The position numbers and the translations under genes are program-made. Below the pieces are notes generated by a model. The model did not search any database, was not told where the DNA came from, and saw nothing but the letters and a program-made list of their open reading frames with translations. Of a stretch of DNA of 34,284 bases, positions 8,386 through 15,717 are shown one piece after another. The first letter of the stretch is position 1; every line of letters begins with the position of its first letter. Source of the DNA: CAZVCJ01 sp964625745 (GTDB lineage Bacteria > Chloroflexota > Anaerolineae > VGOG01); NCBI GenBank assembly GCA_964625745.1, contig CAZVCJ010000025.1, forward strand, positions 1 through 34,284. Direction: 5' to 3'.

Positions 8386-10431
8386 TTCCCGCGCACTCCC
8401 GATCATCCCCAGCAGCTCTCCCTCCCCAATCATGGGCACGCCCAGCTCTCGGCCCTCGTTGTATTTGGTGCCGCCGGGGGCCTCTCCCACCAGCAGGTAA
8501 TCGGTCTTGCTGGAGACGGATCCCGTAACCTTGCCGCCGTGGCGCTCGATCAACGCCCTGGCCTCATCGCGGCTCATGGAGGGTAGGGTGCCGGTGATGA
8601 CGAAGGTCAAACCCGCCAGGGTTGATGGCGTCTCCTCCTCGACGACCTCCTCCCCCTCCTCCATCCTGATCCCAGCCCGCCGCAGCTTCTCGATCAGCGC
8701 GCGGTGTCGCTCCCGCCCAAACCACTCCACGATGTTGCCTGCTGTGTGAGGCCCCAGGCCCTCGATGGACTCCAGTTCCTCCTGGGTAGCAGCCATCAGC
8801 TCGTCAACGGACGAGTAGTGCTCGGTCAGGAGCTGGGCCACGGTGCTCCCCACGAAGCGGATGCCCAGGGCGGTGATCAGGCGCCAGAGGGGCCGGCGCT
8901 TGGAGGCCTCGATGGCAGCCAGCAGATTATCGCTGCTCTTCTCGGCAAAGCCCTCCAGAGGCAGGACGTCCTCCCGCCGCAGATAGTAGAAGTCAGCCAC
9001 GTCCTTGAGCAGCCCCTCTTTCACGAACTGCTCGGCTGCTTGAGAGCCGAAGCCCTCGATATCCATAGCTCCCCGCGAGGCAAAATACTCCACCCGCCGC
9101 ACCAACTGGGCGGGACAGGCAGCGTTGACGCAGTAATAGGCCACCTCTCCCTCAGGCTTCACCGCCGGCTCGCCGCAGGCAGGACAGCGGTCGGGCATGT
9201 GGAAGACCCGCTCACCGCCGCTGCGGAGATCCACGATGGGCCCCACCACGTAGGGGATGACCTCCCCGGCCCGCCGCACGATGACGGTGTCGCCGATGCG
9301 GATGTCTTTGCGGTGGATGTCCTCCTCGTTATGTAGAGACGCCTGCTTGACGACGACGCCCCCCACTTCCACTGGCTCCAGGATGGCGAAGGGATTCAAG
9401 GTGCCGGTGCGGCCGACGTTGACGCCGATGTCCAGGAGCCTGGTCGTCGCCTCCCGGCCAGGGAACTTGTAGGCGATAGCTCCACGCGGGGCGTTGCCCA
9501 CGGCTCCCAGGTGCTCCTGGATCGCCAGGGAGTTGATCTTGACCACCACCCCGTCCACCTCGTAGTTGAGGGTATCCCGCTTCTGCATCCACTCGTGGCA
9601 GTGGCCTATGACTTCTTCGAAGTCCGGCAGCAAGCGGCTATCGCGGTTGACGGGGAAGCCCATCTGCTCAAGGTACTGGAGGGAATCCCACTGGGTGGCG
9701 ACGGAGATCCCCTGGCTATCCACCACGGCGTAGGTGAAGATGGACAGGGGTCGGGAGGCGGTGATGCGAGAGTCGAGCTGGCGCACCGAGCCGGCGGCGG
9801 CGTTGCGGGGATTGGCGAAGGTCTTCTGGCCCAGCTCCGCCTGACGGCGGTTGAACTCCTCGAACTGGTCAATAGGCATGTAGGCCTCGCCCCGCACCAC
9901 CAGACGGGCTGGCGGTGGGCCGTCGGGCGAGACGGGGATGCGCAGGGGAACGCCTCTGATGGTCTTGAGATTAATCGTGACGTTCTCTCCCTCGACGCCG
10001 TTGCCCCGCGTAGCGCCCTGAACGTAGCGTCCATTCTCGTAGGTTAGCACCACCGTCAGGCCGTCAATCTTAGGCTCCACCACAAATTGCAAATCACTCT
10101 GGGCCACCCCTTCCGGCAAGAGCTTGCTGATGCGTTCCAGCCAGGCCCAAAGCTCCTCCTCTTCGAAGGCATCGGTCAGGCTGAGCATCGGCCTGGGATG
10201 GCGCACCTTCTCGAACCTGTCCAGCGGCTCGGCACCCACCCTCTGAGTGGGCGAGTCTGGCGTGACCAGCTCTGGATGGGCCGCCTCCAACTCTCGCAGC
10301 TCCTGCATCAGCTTGTCGTACTCGGCGTCGCTGACGAGGGGGGAGTCCAACACGTGATAGCGGTAGTTGTGGTAACGTATCTCCTTGCACAGCTCCTCGA
10401 TTCGCTGGACGGGAGGGTGTCCCTCGCTCAT
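8353..10431 (-). CDS. ligA: NAD-dependent DNA ligase LigA
   Basis: A 692-aa NAD-dependent ligase that seals nicks in replication and repair. Domains in order: Ia (H-N-Y-R-Y-H-V near residue 21-27), adenylation domain with the AMP-accepting lysine in E-P-K-I-D-G (Lys121), OB-fold, a four-Cys zinc finger (CPACGEP ... CVNAACP near 405-430), helix-hairpin-helix repeats (E-S-I-E-G-L-G-P-H-T) and a C-terminal BRCT domain. Length is usual for the family (about 670). The start has GGAG about nine bases upstream. The last 11 residues are encoded by a palindromic repeat and lie beyond the BRCT domain, so they are likely a harmless tail. It is the first gene of a probable ligA-acetyltransferase-rlmI operon. 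Confidence 0.97.
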   Translation of the reverse strand: MSEGHPPVQRIEELCKEIRYHNYRYHVLDSPLVSDAEYDKLMQELRELEAAHPELVTPDSPTQRVGAEPLDRFEKVRHPRPMLSLTDAFEEEELWAWLERISKLLPEGVAQSDLQFVVEPKIDGLTVVLTYENGRYVQGATRGNGVEGENVTINLKTIRGVPLRIPVSPDGPPPARLVVRGEAYMPIDQFEEFNRRQAELGQKTFANPRNAAAGSVRQLDSRITASRPLSIFTYAVVDSQGISVATQWDSLQYLEQMGFPVNRDSRLLPDFEEVIGHCHEWMQKRDTLNYEVDGVVVKINSLAIQEHLGAVGNAPRGAIAYKFPGREATTRLLDIGVNVGRTGTLNPFAILEPVEVGGVVVKQASLHNEEDIHRKDIRIGDTVIVRRAGEVIPYVVGPIVDLRSGGERVFHMPDRCPACGEPAVKPEGEVAYYCVNAACPAQLVRRVEYFASRGAMDIEGFGSQAAEQFVKEGLLKDVADFYYLRREDVLPLEGFAEKSSDNLLAAIEASKRRPLWRLITALGIRFVGSTVAQLLTEHYSSVDELMAATQEELESIEGLGPHTAGNIVEWFGRERHRALIEKLRRAGIRMEEGEEVVEEETPSTLAGLTFVITGTLPSMSRDEARALIERHGGKVTGSVSSKTDYLLVGEAPGGTKYNEGRELGVPMIGEGELLGMIGSAREHGSTESMEVP

Positions 10432-10514
10432 CTTCCATAGCTCCTGGCAATCTTTCCCTGATTATAACACCTTTGCCAGCTAGTTGTCAAAAAAGGGCAA
10501 CGGGTCAATAAGTC

Positions 10515-10537
10515 AACGAGGTAATGAGTACCTCGTT
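10515..10537. repeat. Perfect 9-bp inverted repeat upstream of the membrane protein
   Basis: AACGAGGTA (10515-10523) and TACCTCGTT (10529-10537) are perfect complements with a five-base loop. It lies 22 bases before the -35 box of the plus promoter and has no T run, so it could be an operator or a divergently used site between ligA and the membrane gene. Confidence 0.55.
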
Positions 10538-10558
10538 ACCCATTACTGACAGAACTGT

Positions 10559-10587
10559 TTGACAAAAACACAGGGTAGTTGTAAAAT
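10559..10587 (+). promoter_or_regulatory. Near-consensus sigma-70-type promoter
   Basis: TTGACA (10559-10564) is separated by exactly 17 bases from TAAAAT (10582-10587). The start codon of the membrane protein lies at 10597, only nine bases after the -10 box, so transcription would begin at or within a few bases of the ATG. Confidence 0.75.
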
Positions 10588-10596
10588 GAACCTACG

Positions 10597-11421
10597 ATGC
10601 CCAACTACGACAAACTGAGCGTTGTGGTAAGTGTGATACTGCTTTGTCTGGCCCTCTCCCTGATCGTCGTCTTGCCGACGGAGACTTTCTCCTTAGCGAG
10701 GTTTTCCGCCGTTGTCCTGGGCTCATCTCTGACGATCCGATTATCCCAGAACTGGCTGGCGGCTGCGCTACTGGTCAGCATGGCCTGTGTCGGCACCGCC
10801 TCCATCATGCGCCTCCATCCCCTGTCCCAGGAAGGCAAACTCCCCCATACTTTCGTTTTCTGGATTCTCCCTGGCTTGGCGATACTGCTGGCAGCAATCC
10901 TCTTGCCTCGAGCCCCCGATCGAATCTACGCGCTGGGCGGCCTGGCCATGACGGGAATCCTTCTCCCGCTAATAATCACAGCCGAATACCGCACCGTTGA
11001 TACGAGCGCTCCTGGCTACAGGGCAACTCGCTTGGGCCTGAACTTCGTCGCCTATCTCATAGCCATCGTCCTCTTCTCCCTCATCCACGAGAGCAAAGCC
11101 CCCAGCCTGCTCGTGGCTGTGACAGCACTGGCCGGGAGCAGCCTGCTGGCCCTGGATCTACTGCACGGCGCTCAGCAGAGCTTTAGACGAACCAGCCTCT
11201 ACGCCCTGATCGTTGGCCTGGTCATGGGCGAGATCGTCTGGGCCCTGAGCTACTCCAGGATGACCAGCCTGACCGCCGGGATCCTCCTGCTACTCGTTTT
11301 CTACCTCATCACCGGCCTCGCCCGACAGGGACTTCTGAAGCTCCTGAATCGGCGGATCTTAATCGAGTTCGCTGTGGTGGCCCTGATCGGCCTGGCGTTG
11401 CTCCTCAAGTACGCCCCTTGA
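10597..11421 (+). CDS. Multi-pass membrane protein of unknown function
   Basis: A 274-aa hydrophobic protein with about eight predicted transmembrane helices and short polar loops. No catalytic or transport motif was recognised. It may belong to a Chloroflexota-restricted DUF of similar size, but I cannot confirm one. No Shine-Dalgarno sequence stands before the ATG; instead a strong promoter lies so close that the mRNA should be leaderless or nearly so. It is a single-gene unit: ligA is divergent upstream and the cyclodeaminase gene converges downstream. Confidence 0.8.
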   Translation: MPNYDKLSVVVSVILLCLALSLIVVLPTETFSLARFSAVVLGSSLTIRLSQNWLAAALLVSMACVGTASIMRLHPLSQEGKLPHTFVFWILPGLAILLAAILLPRAPDRIYALGGLAMTGILLPLIITAEYRTVDTSAPGYRATRLGLNFVAYLIAIVLFSLIHESKAPSLLVAVTALAGSSLLALDLLHGAQQSFRRTSLYALIVGLVMGEIVWALSYSRMTSLTAGILLLLVFYLITGLARQGLLKLLNRRILIEFAVVALIGLALLLKYAP

Positions 11422-11487
11422 GCAATCCTCACAGCCCCATCGATCGCGCGGGAAGTCCTCCTCCACGGTCTCCCGACCGAGTCGAGA

Positions 11488-11535
11488 AGGGCCCTTCGAC
11501 TGTAAGCGAAGCGACCTCAGGACAGGCTCGGTCAG
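11488..11535. repeat. Interrupted copy of the CTTCGAC...CTCAGGACAGG repeat
   Basis: The halves CCCTTCGACTG and CCTCAGGACAGGCTC are separated by about 16 bases. This belongs to the dispersed family seen at about 15617, 18572, 26784, 29076, 29115, 29509 and 29581. It fills much of the gap between the convergent membrane protein and cyclodeaminase genes. Confidence 0.65.
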
Positions 11536-11548
11536 AGACCCTCGCCCA

Positions 11549-12544
11549 TCACGTGAGCTCCACCTCGATGCCCAGCCCCAACGTCTCGGCCCGCGTCAGC
11601 ACCGCGCGGGCCACCGACACGTCCTGCACGGCGTTGCCCACCGACTTGAAGAGCGTGATCTCCTCAGCACCATCCCGCCCTGTCTTGAGCCCAGCCGCGA
11701 TTTCTCCTAGCTCGGCGTAGATGTTGTGTTCGGTGATCAGACCCTTGCGGATGGGGATGATCAGGTCGCCCGTCTCGGACAGGCACCCCTCCCGCGAGCC
11801 TACCACGATCCTGGCTCTGCCGACCGTCTGCTCAGGAACCTCCTGCATCTCCGGCGTGAAGGAGCCGACGGCGTTGATGTGGACGCCTGGCTTGAGGTCA
11901 GCGTCGGCGAAGACGGGCGTCTGAGAGGTGGTGGCGGTACAGATGACATCGGCCGCGCGGACGGCCTCCGCCGGGGAGGAGGTGACCCTGAGGTCAGCGG
12001 GGACCCTCCCCTCGCCCGCCATCTCCTGGGCGTACCTCTCCGCTGCCTGGGCGTTGACGTCGTAGACCCAGGCTCTTTCGATGTCCCGCACCTCGCAGAC
12101 CGCCAACAGTTGGGTACGCCCCTGGGCCCCCGCCCCGAAGATGGCCGCCACCCTGGCATCCTGCCTGGCCAAAAGATCGGTAGCCGCCCCCGAAGCCGCG
12201 CCGGTGCGCAGCGCGGTGAGATAGGTCCCGTCCATCACCGCCACCGGCCGCCCGGTAGATGCCTCCACGACAACCACCAGGGCAAAGATGGTCGGCAACC
12301 CCCTCTCCAGGTTGCGGGGGAAAACGGAGACGATCTTGACCCCCAGGTCGTCGCTTTCCGAGAGATAGGCGGGCATGAAGAGGGTCACCCCCTCGTGCCT
12401 CTCCACTGGCAGTTGGGTGCGCAGGGGCACCACCGCCTTCCCCGCCGATAGCTGGGCAAAAGCCCCCTTCACGATCTCAATGGCCTCCCGCATGGGGACG
12501 GCTCGCTGGACGTCCTGCTTGGAGAGAACTCGTAGTTTCATCAT
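11549..12544 (-). CDS. Ornithine cyclodeaminase / mu-crystallin family NAD(P)-dependent enzyme
   Basis: A 331-aa member of the OCD/mu-crystallin family. It shows the typical N-terminal dimerisation half (T-L-F-M-P-A-Y near 53-59, K-I-V-S-V-F-P), the G-T-Y-L-T-A-L-R-T-G-A-A-S-G segment near 107-120, and a Rossmann dinucleotide site I-F-G-A-G-A-Q-G near 135-142, followed by D-V near 160. Family members include ornithine cyclodeaminase, alanine dehydrogenase of archaea, ketimine reductases and amino-acid synthases in metallophore pathways, so the reaction is not fixed by sequence. GAGGAGG stands directly upstream; the second of two adjacent ATGs (12541) has the better spacing. It lies in the same orientation as two DAO-type flavoenzymes, suggesting a shared amino-acid metabolic role. 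Confidence 0.88.
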   Translation of the reverse strand: MMKLRVLSKQDVQRAVPMREAIEIVKGAFAQLSAGKAVVPLRTQLPVERHEGVTLFMPAYLSESDDLGVKIVSVFPRNLERGLPTIFALVVVVEASTGRPVAVMDGTYLTALRTGAASGAATDLLARQDARVAAIFGAGAQGRTQLLAVCEVRDIERAWVYDVNAQAAERYAQEMAGEGRVPADLRVTSSPAEAVRAADVICTATTSQTPVFADADLKPGVHINAVGSFTPEMQEVPEQTVGRARIVVGSREGCLSETGDLIIPIRKGLITEHNIYAELGEIAAGLKTGRDGAEEITLFKSVGNAVQDVSVARAVLTRAETLGLGIEVELT

Positions 12545-12567
12545 TCCTCCTCGTCACGTTAAGAACT

Positions 12568-12601
12568 TCGAGGGCTAAGACCAACAAAGTCTAGCCCTCG
12601 A
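12568..12601. repeat. Stem-loop just upstream of the cyclodeaminase gene
   Basis: TCGAGGGCT plus AGAC pair with GTCT plus AGCCCTCGA across a seven-base loop, with one bulged base. No T run follows on either strand, so it is not a classical terminator. Its position about 24 bases before the minus-strand start allows a leader or operator role. Confidence 0.5.
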
Positions 12602-12774
12602 GTCGTACTCAATCGCCACAAATTATCCTGGTAGTCTTCCAGGTTGGATAAGGACTCAGCGAAATGCAACTGCAACTCTTAGGAATGGCAGTCAACAGCA
12701 GAGCCTTTCGCCGTGCGTCTAGCACGGTCACAAGGCAAGTGTTTGCAGTTCGTGCGAGGCTTTTTGATTGTTTT

Positions 12775-13041
12775 TCACAGCCTGCGATAGACTTCACGTC
12801 GGTGTCGAACGTAATGTATGATTACTTGTTTGGCCTGCGTGTCAACTTCGTACACGATCCGATAGTCGCCTACTCGAACCCGATATAGTCGTTCAACACC
12901 TTCCAGTTTGTCTACGCTGTGAGGGAATGGTTCATCTTTCAACTTCTCAATGCGTTTCATCACGCGTCCAGCTACCGACTTGGGCAAGCGACAGAAATCT
13001 TTGTGAACAGATGGTTTGAAGTCAACGTTATAGGATGCCAT
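12775..13041 (-). CDS. RelE/ParE-family toxin
   Basis: An 88-aa basic protein with the RelE-type fold signature: V-D-F-K-P-S-V-H-K-D-F-x-x-L-P near the start, K-L-x-x-x-P-F-P, then L-E-G-V-E-R-L-Y-R-V-R-V-G-D-Y-R-I-V-Y-E-V, and a C-terminal H-R-R-E-V-Y-R-R. RelE-type toxins cut mRNA on the ribosome. GAAGAAGG precedes its ATG and lies within the antitoxin gene, which it overlaps by 14 nt. The full length and intact motifs suggest a functional toxin. Confidence 0.88.
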   Translation of the reverse strand: MASYNVDFKPSVHKDFCRLPKSVAGRVMKRIEKLKDEPFPHSVDKLEGVERLYRVRVGDYRIVYEVDTQAKQVIIHYVRHRREVYRRL

Positions 13042-13219
13042 CCTTCTTCAATCGCCGTTTCATTTCTTCAAAACTAATCGGCTGTTCATCTCGCCGCTCG
13101 GCTACTACTGCCAAGTCGTGTAGGTCTTCCATCAGTCGCTCGTACCGTTCGAGCGAAAGAATCACGCTCAACTTCCTTCCCTTTGTGTCAATGACGTACT
13201 GTTCCTGCAGCATTTCCAT
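13028..13219 (-). CDS. Antitoxin of the RelE-type pair
   Basis: A 63-aa acidic-to-mixed protein preceding and overlapping the toxin gene, as in relBE/yefM-yoeB-type operons. Its N-terminal half (Q-Y-V-I-D-T-K-G-R-K-L-S-V-I-L-S-L-E-R-Y-E-R-L) matches the short Phd/YefM-like fold found in many Chloroflexota and cyanobacterial antitoxins. The charged C-terminal tail should bind the toxin. AAAGGAG stands nine bases before the ATG. Autorepression by the complex is usual for the family. Confidence 0.82.
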   Translation of the reverse strand: MEMLQEQYVIDTKGRKLSVILSLERYERLMEDLHDLAVVAERRDEQPISFEEMKRRLKKDGIL

Positions 13220-13441
13220 TTTCGTCTACTCCTTTCTGATATTCAATCGTGCGCTCCTATGGCATGCAACCTTCACAAGATGGGGATGACGGGGAACGCT
13301 GTAGCACGCCGACCACGTCCGAAGCCACACGAGAAATGAAGACACCTTCCAACCGTGCCAACCGAAGATGCCAGAAAGCCACGATGCTGCCGTGATCGGC
13401 GGGCAGGTGTTTCACGCCGCTCTCAAACTGCTTTGTGATTC

Positions 13442-13813
13442 TTATCCTCCCTGTCCCTTGGTTCTTCCAGTACCTGCAAAGTATCCACTCATGAAACCTA
13501 GGACGAGGGAAAGGATCGGGAATAGCACATTAACAACAGGGGTTAATCTATTGGTTGCAATCAAGTAGAAAGTGAAAAACAGCGTTGTCAGAAAAGCGAC
13601 TGCGAAAACAAGCAGGATGCCTTTGTCTATTCCTATCAAATCTCGGTCGAGTCTGTCCTTGCGCTCAAGATGCTCGCGAATCGTCCGAATCCCCTCGCGT
13701 AGGTTATCATCTACAATTGGTAACAACTCGGTTTCCCGGTCTGCGCGGTACGGCTCCACAGGGCGAGACGGAGCGGACGATAAAGGTGCAGATGAGGGAC
13801 GACGCTGTTCCAT
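13442..13813 (-). CDS. Small membrane protein with two transmembrane helices
   Basis: A 123-aa protein of no recognised family. The first 65 residues are polar and charged (P/S-rich, then E-R-K-D-R-L-D-R-D-L). Two hydrophobic helices follow (about 66-86 and 91-112), joined by a short polar turn, and the tail is G-rich and basic. The start is supported by AAAGGAG eight bases upstream. Two helices plus a cytoplasmic head resemble holin-like or general membrane-anchor proteins, but no function can be given. Confidence 0.7.
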   Translation of the reverse strand: MEQRRPSSAPLSSAPSRPVEPYRADRETELLPIVDDNLREGIRTIREHLERKDRLDRDLIGIDKGILLVFAVAFLTTLFFTFYLIATNRLTPVVNVLFPILSLVLGFMSGYFAGTGRTKGQGG

Positions 13814-13880
13814 GTCTTTACTCCTTTCTCTGGTTCAAGGTGAAACTACATGTTGAAGGTTAGTGGCGTGAAACTCACGA

Positions 13881-14201
13881 CTACACGTTCTTGGATTCGA
13901 CCACGTATCCTCCAGCCCAAAAAGCGGGAGCAAGATCGGCTCCGTCATTTTTCCCCCTCATTCCTCCCCCAGATACGCCTCCCTCACCCGCTCGTCGCGT
14001 ATCAACTCGCTCAATTTCCTCAATCGCCTGCTCAAAAGAGATCGCTTCGTCGCCCGATGCCTTTGCCACATCATAGGCGCGGATGACCTCTAATTCTTCC
14101 AGCGCATCGAGGATTCTTCGATAATCGCCAATATCGAGCAAAACGCCAACCTGTTTGCCCTGCTCGTCCACAACATATCGCTCTTAAATTGCAACTGTCA
14201 T
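13881..14201 (-). pseudogene. Antitoxin-like gene with an in-frame stop at codon 6
   Basis: From the ATG at 14201, which has GGAGG at a good distance, the frame reads M-T-V-A-I-stop and then continues as E-R-Y-V-V-D-E-Q-G-K-Q-V-G-V-L-L-D-I, the usual beginning of a Phd-like antitoxin. The stop (TAA, 14184-14186) differs by one base from a Lys or Gln codon. A GTG at 14171 could restart translation but would omit the first strand. The C-terminus also departs from the family: after S-F-E-Q-A-I-E-E-I-E the frame runs into DNA that in another frame encodes the end of a LivF/LivG-like ATPase, giving a Gly-rich tail. No toxin follows. Probably a dead, orphan antitoxin. Confidence 0.72.
13963..14037. 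repeat. Direct repeat copy A: antitoxin tail fused to LivF/LivG tail
   Basis: On the minus strand this segment encodes F-E-Q-A-I-E-E-I-E (antitoxin tail) in one frame and L-I-R-D-E-R-V-R-E-A-Y-L-G-E-E-stop in another, the usual end of branched-chain amino acid ABC transporter ATPases. It is about 85 percent identical by eye to copy B at 14211-14286. Confidence 0.75.
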
Positions 14202-14210
14202 TTTTCTCAC

Positions 14211-14286
14211 TCCTCCCCCAGATACGCCTTCCTCACGCGCTCGTCGCGTACCAACTCACTCAATTTCCTCAACCGCCCGCTCAAAG
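14211..14286. repeat. Direct repeat copy B: antitoxin tail fused to LivF/LivG tail
   Basis: On the minus strand this reads F-E-R-A-V-E-E-I-E-stop in one frame and L-V-R-D-E-R-V-R-K-A-Y-L-G-E-E-stop in another. The G-rich end of the Liv-like tail provides the ribosome site for the broken antitoxin gene. It lies directly after the stop codon of the flavoenzyme gene at 14294. Confidence 0.75.
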
Positions 14287-14293
14287 GGACCTG

Positions 14294-15499
14294 TCAAATC
14301 ACCATCTTCTCTTCTGAGACCACCACCTCGCCTCTGGCGAACCGCCGGCAACTGAAGGCATTGTCCTCGTCGGACATAAGGCCGGTGATCATGGCCACCA
14401 CGTAGCGGCTGCCCTCAGGAGCGGCCATGATGCCGTGGCCGCTGTAGCCCAGATTGAAGAAAAGGCCCTCGACATCGGGAGAAGGGCCGAGGATGGGCTT
14501 CGAGTCGGGAGTACAGGTGTACTGACCAGCGCTGAGGAAGACGCTGTCGCGGGTGAGCCGTCCAACCACTTCCTCCCAGAAAGGCGCCAGCTTCGATACC
14601 TCTTCAATGGCTATGGCCGGGAAGGCCCAGTCGGCGGGGACTTTTTCCAGAGGCTCGCTCGGTTCCTCAGGGGTGGCCCAACCTATAGCGCCTCCTCCTA
14701 CCTCGGGCCGCCAATAGGCTCCTGATGGGAGAGAGATGGTCATGGGGGCATCCTGGGGAATGGCAGGGTCCTGGCCGACGATCACCTTCTGACGTCGCAG
14801 GATGCTCAAAGGCAACTCCAGGCCGACTAACCCGGCCACCCGGCCAGAGAACGGGCCGGCAGCAATGACCACCGTTCGAGTGGAGATGGGGCCGCGATTG
14901 GTCTCCACGCCCCCCACACCCTGGCTGCCGAGTTCGATTCCTGTGGCCTTGGTGCGCAAGAGGAACAGGGCTTCGCTGCCTTTGGCAAATCCGTGGGTCA
15001 GTTCGTGGGCCGAGAGCCAGCCGTCGCCGGCTCGGTAGGTAGCCGCAGCTACTCGGGGAGAGGCCCAGGGGAAACGGCGCCGTACCTCATCGCCAGTCAG
15101 AAACTCCACGTCGCCCAGGCCGATGCTCTGTTGGAGTTCGACCTGGGAGCGGAGAGTCTGCGGGGCTTCGGGAGCGTCGGTGTAGAAGAGGTAGCCTTGC
15201 TGGTGCAAGCCGATGTCATAGCCTGGCACGCCGATCACTTCGGGGAAGTTCTCGAAGACCTCGATAGAAGCCTTCATCATGGCCACGTTCTCCGGCTCGC
15301 TGAACTGCGCCCGGAAACATTCCTCTGAGGCCGCAGTGGTGAGGGTGGCCAGGCCATCCCGCATTTCCAGCACCACCGTATCCAGGCCAGCTCGTGAGGC
15401 ATAGAAAGCAGTGGCTGTACCGAGGATGCCACCGCCGATAATCACCACATCAGCTTGCCTGGGGAATTCGCTCGCGCCTGGGACAATGATCTTACCCAT
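14294..15499 (-). CDS. FAD-dependent oxidoreductase, DAO family (sarcosine oxidase beta-like)
   Basis: A 401-aa flavoenzyme. The FAD-binding dinucleotide motif V-V-I-I-G-G-G-I-L-G-T-A-T-A is near residues 18-31, with the acidic end V-V-L-E at about 42-45. The C-terminal L-G-Y-S-G-H-G-I-M-A-A-P-E-G motif near 368-380 is the hallmark of the D-amino-acid/sarcosine/glycine oxidase family, in which it contacts FAD. These enzymes oxidise the C-N bond of amino acids or N-methyl amino acids; the substrate is unknown. It starts with GGAGGAAG just upstream of the ATG. A second family member lies 218 nt upstream in the same orientation, so both may act on related substrates. Confidence 0.88.
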   Translation of the reverse strand: MGKIIVPGASEFPRQADVVIIGGGILGTATAFYASRAGLDTVVLEMRDGLATLTTAASEECFRAQFSEPENVAMMKASIEVFENFPEVIGVPGYDIGLHQQGYLFYTDAPEAPQTLRSQVELQQSIGLGDVEFLTGDEVRRRFPWASPRVAAATYRAGDGWLSAHELTHGFAKGSEALFLLRTKATGIELGSQGVGGVETNRGPISTRTVVIAAGPFSGRVAGLVGLELPLSILRRQKVIVGQDPAIPQDAPMTISLPSGAYWRPEVGGGAIGWATPEEPSEPLEKVPADWAFPAIAIEEVSKLAPFWEEVVGRLTRDSVFLSAGQYTCTPDSKPILGPSPDVEGLFFNLGYSGHGIMAAPEGSRYVVAMITGLMSDEDNAFSCRRFARGEVVVSEEKMVI

Positions 15500-15616
15500 C
15501 TACTTCCTCCTACTAACTAACGTCGTTGTTACGAGGGCTCTTTCTTAGTGCCACTCTGCGCAGGAAGTATGCCACAATCTGCAAAATTAGTCAAGAACCC
15601 ACCTCCTCCCAGCTCC

Positions 15617-15650
15617 TTCGACCTTGCTCAGGACAGGCTCTCCCTACCAG
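15617..15650. repeat. Copy of the CTTCGAC...CTCAGGACAGG dispersed repeat
   Basis: TCCTTCGACCTTGCTCAGG followed by ACAGGCTCTCCC. It lies in the 218-nt gap between the two flavoenzyme genes, which otherwise shows nothing I can support. Confidence 0.7.
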
Positions 15651-15717
15651 AGGAGGAACGCGGGGTAGCCTCTAACTTGACAATATTAGATCCCAGGCCA
15701 AGTGTCACGTTGTAAAG

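Noticed and set aside
12609..12797. A 62-codon minus-strand frame downstream of the RelE-type toxin
   Set aside because: It overlaps the toxin end in another frame, has no ribosome site and no recognisable features.
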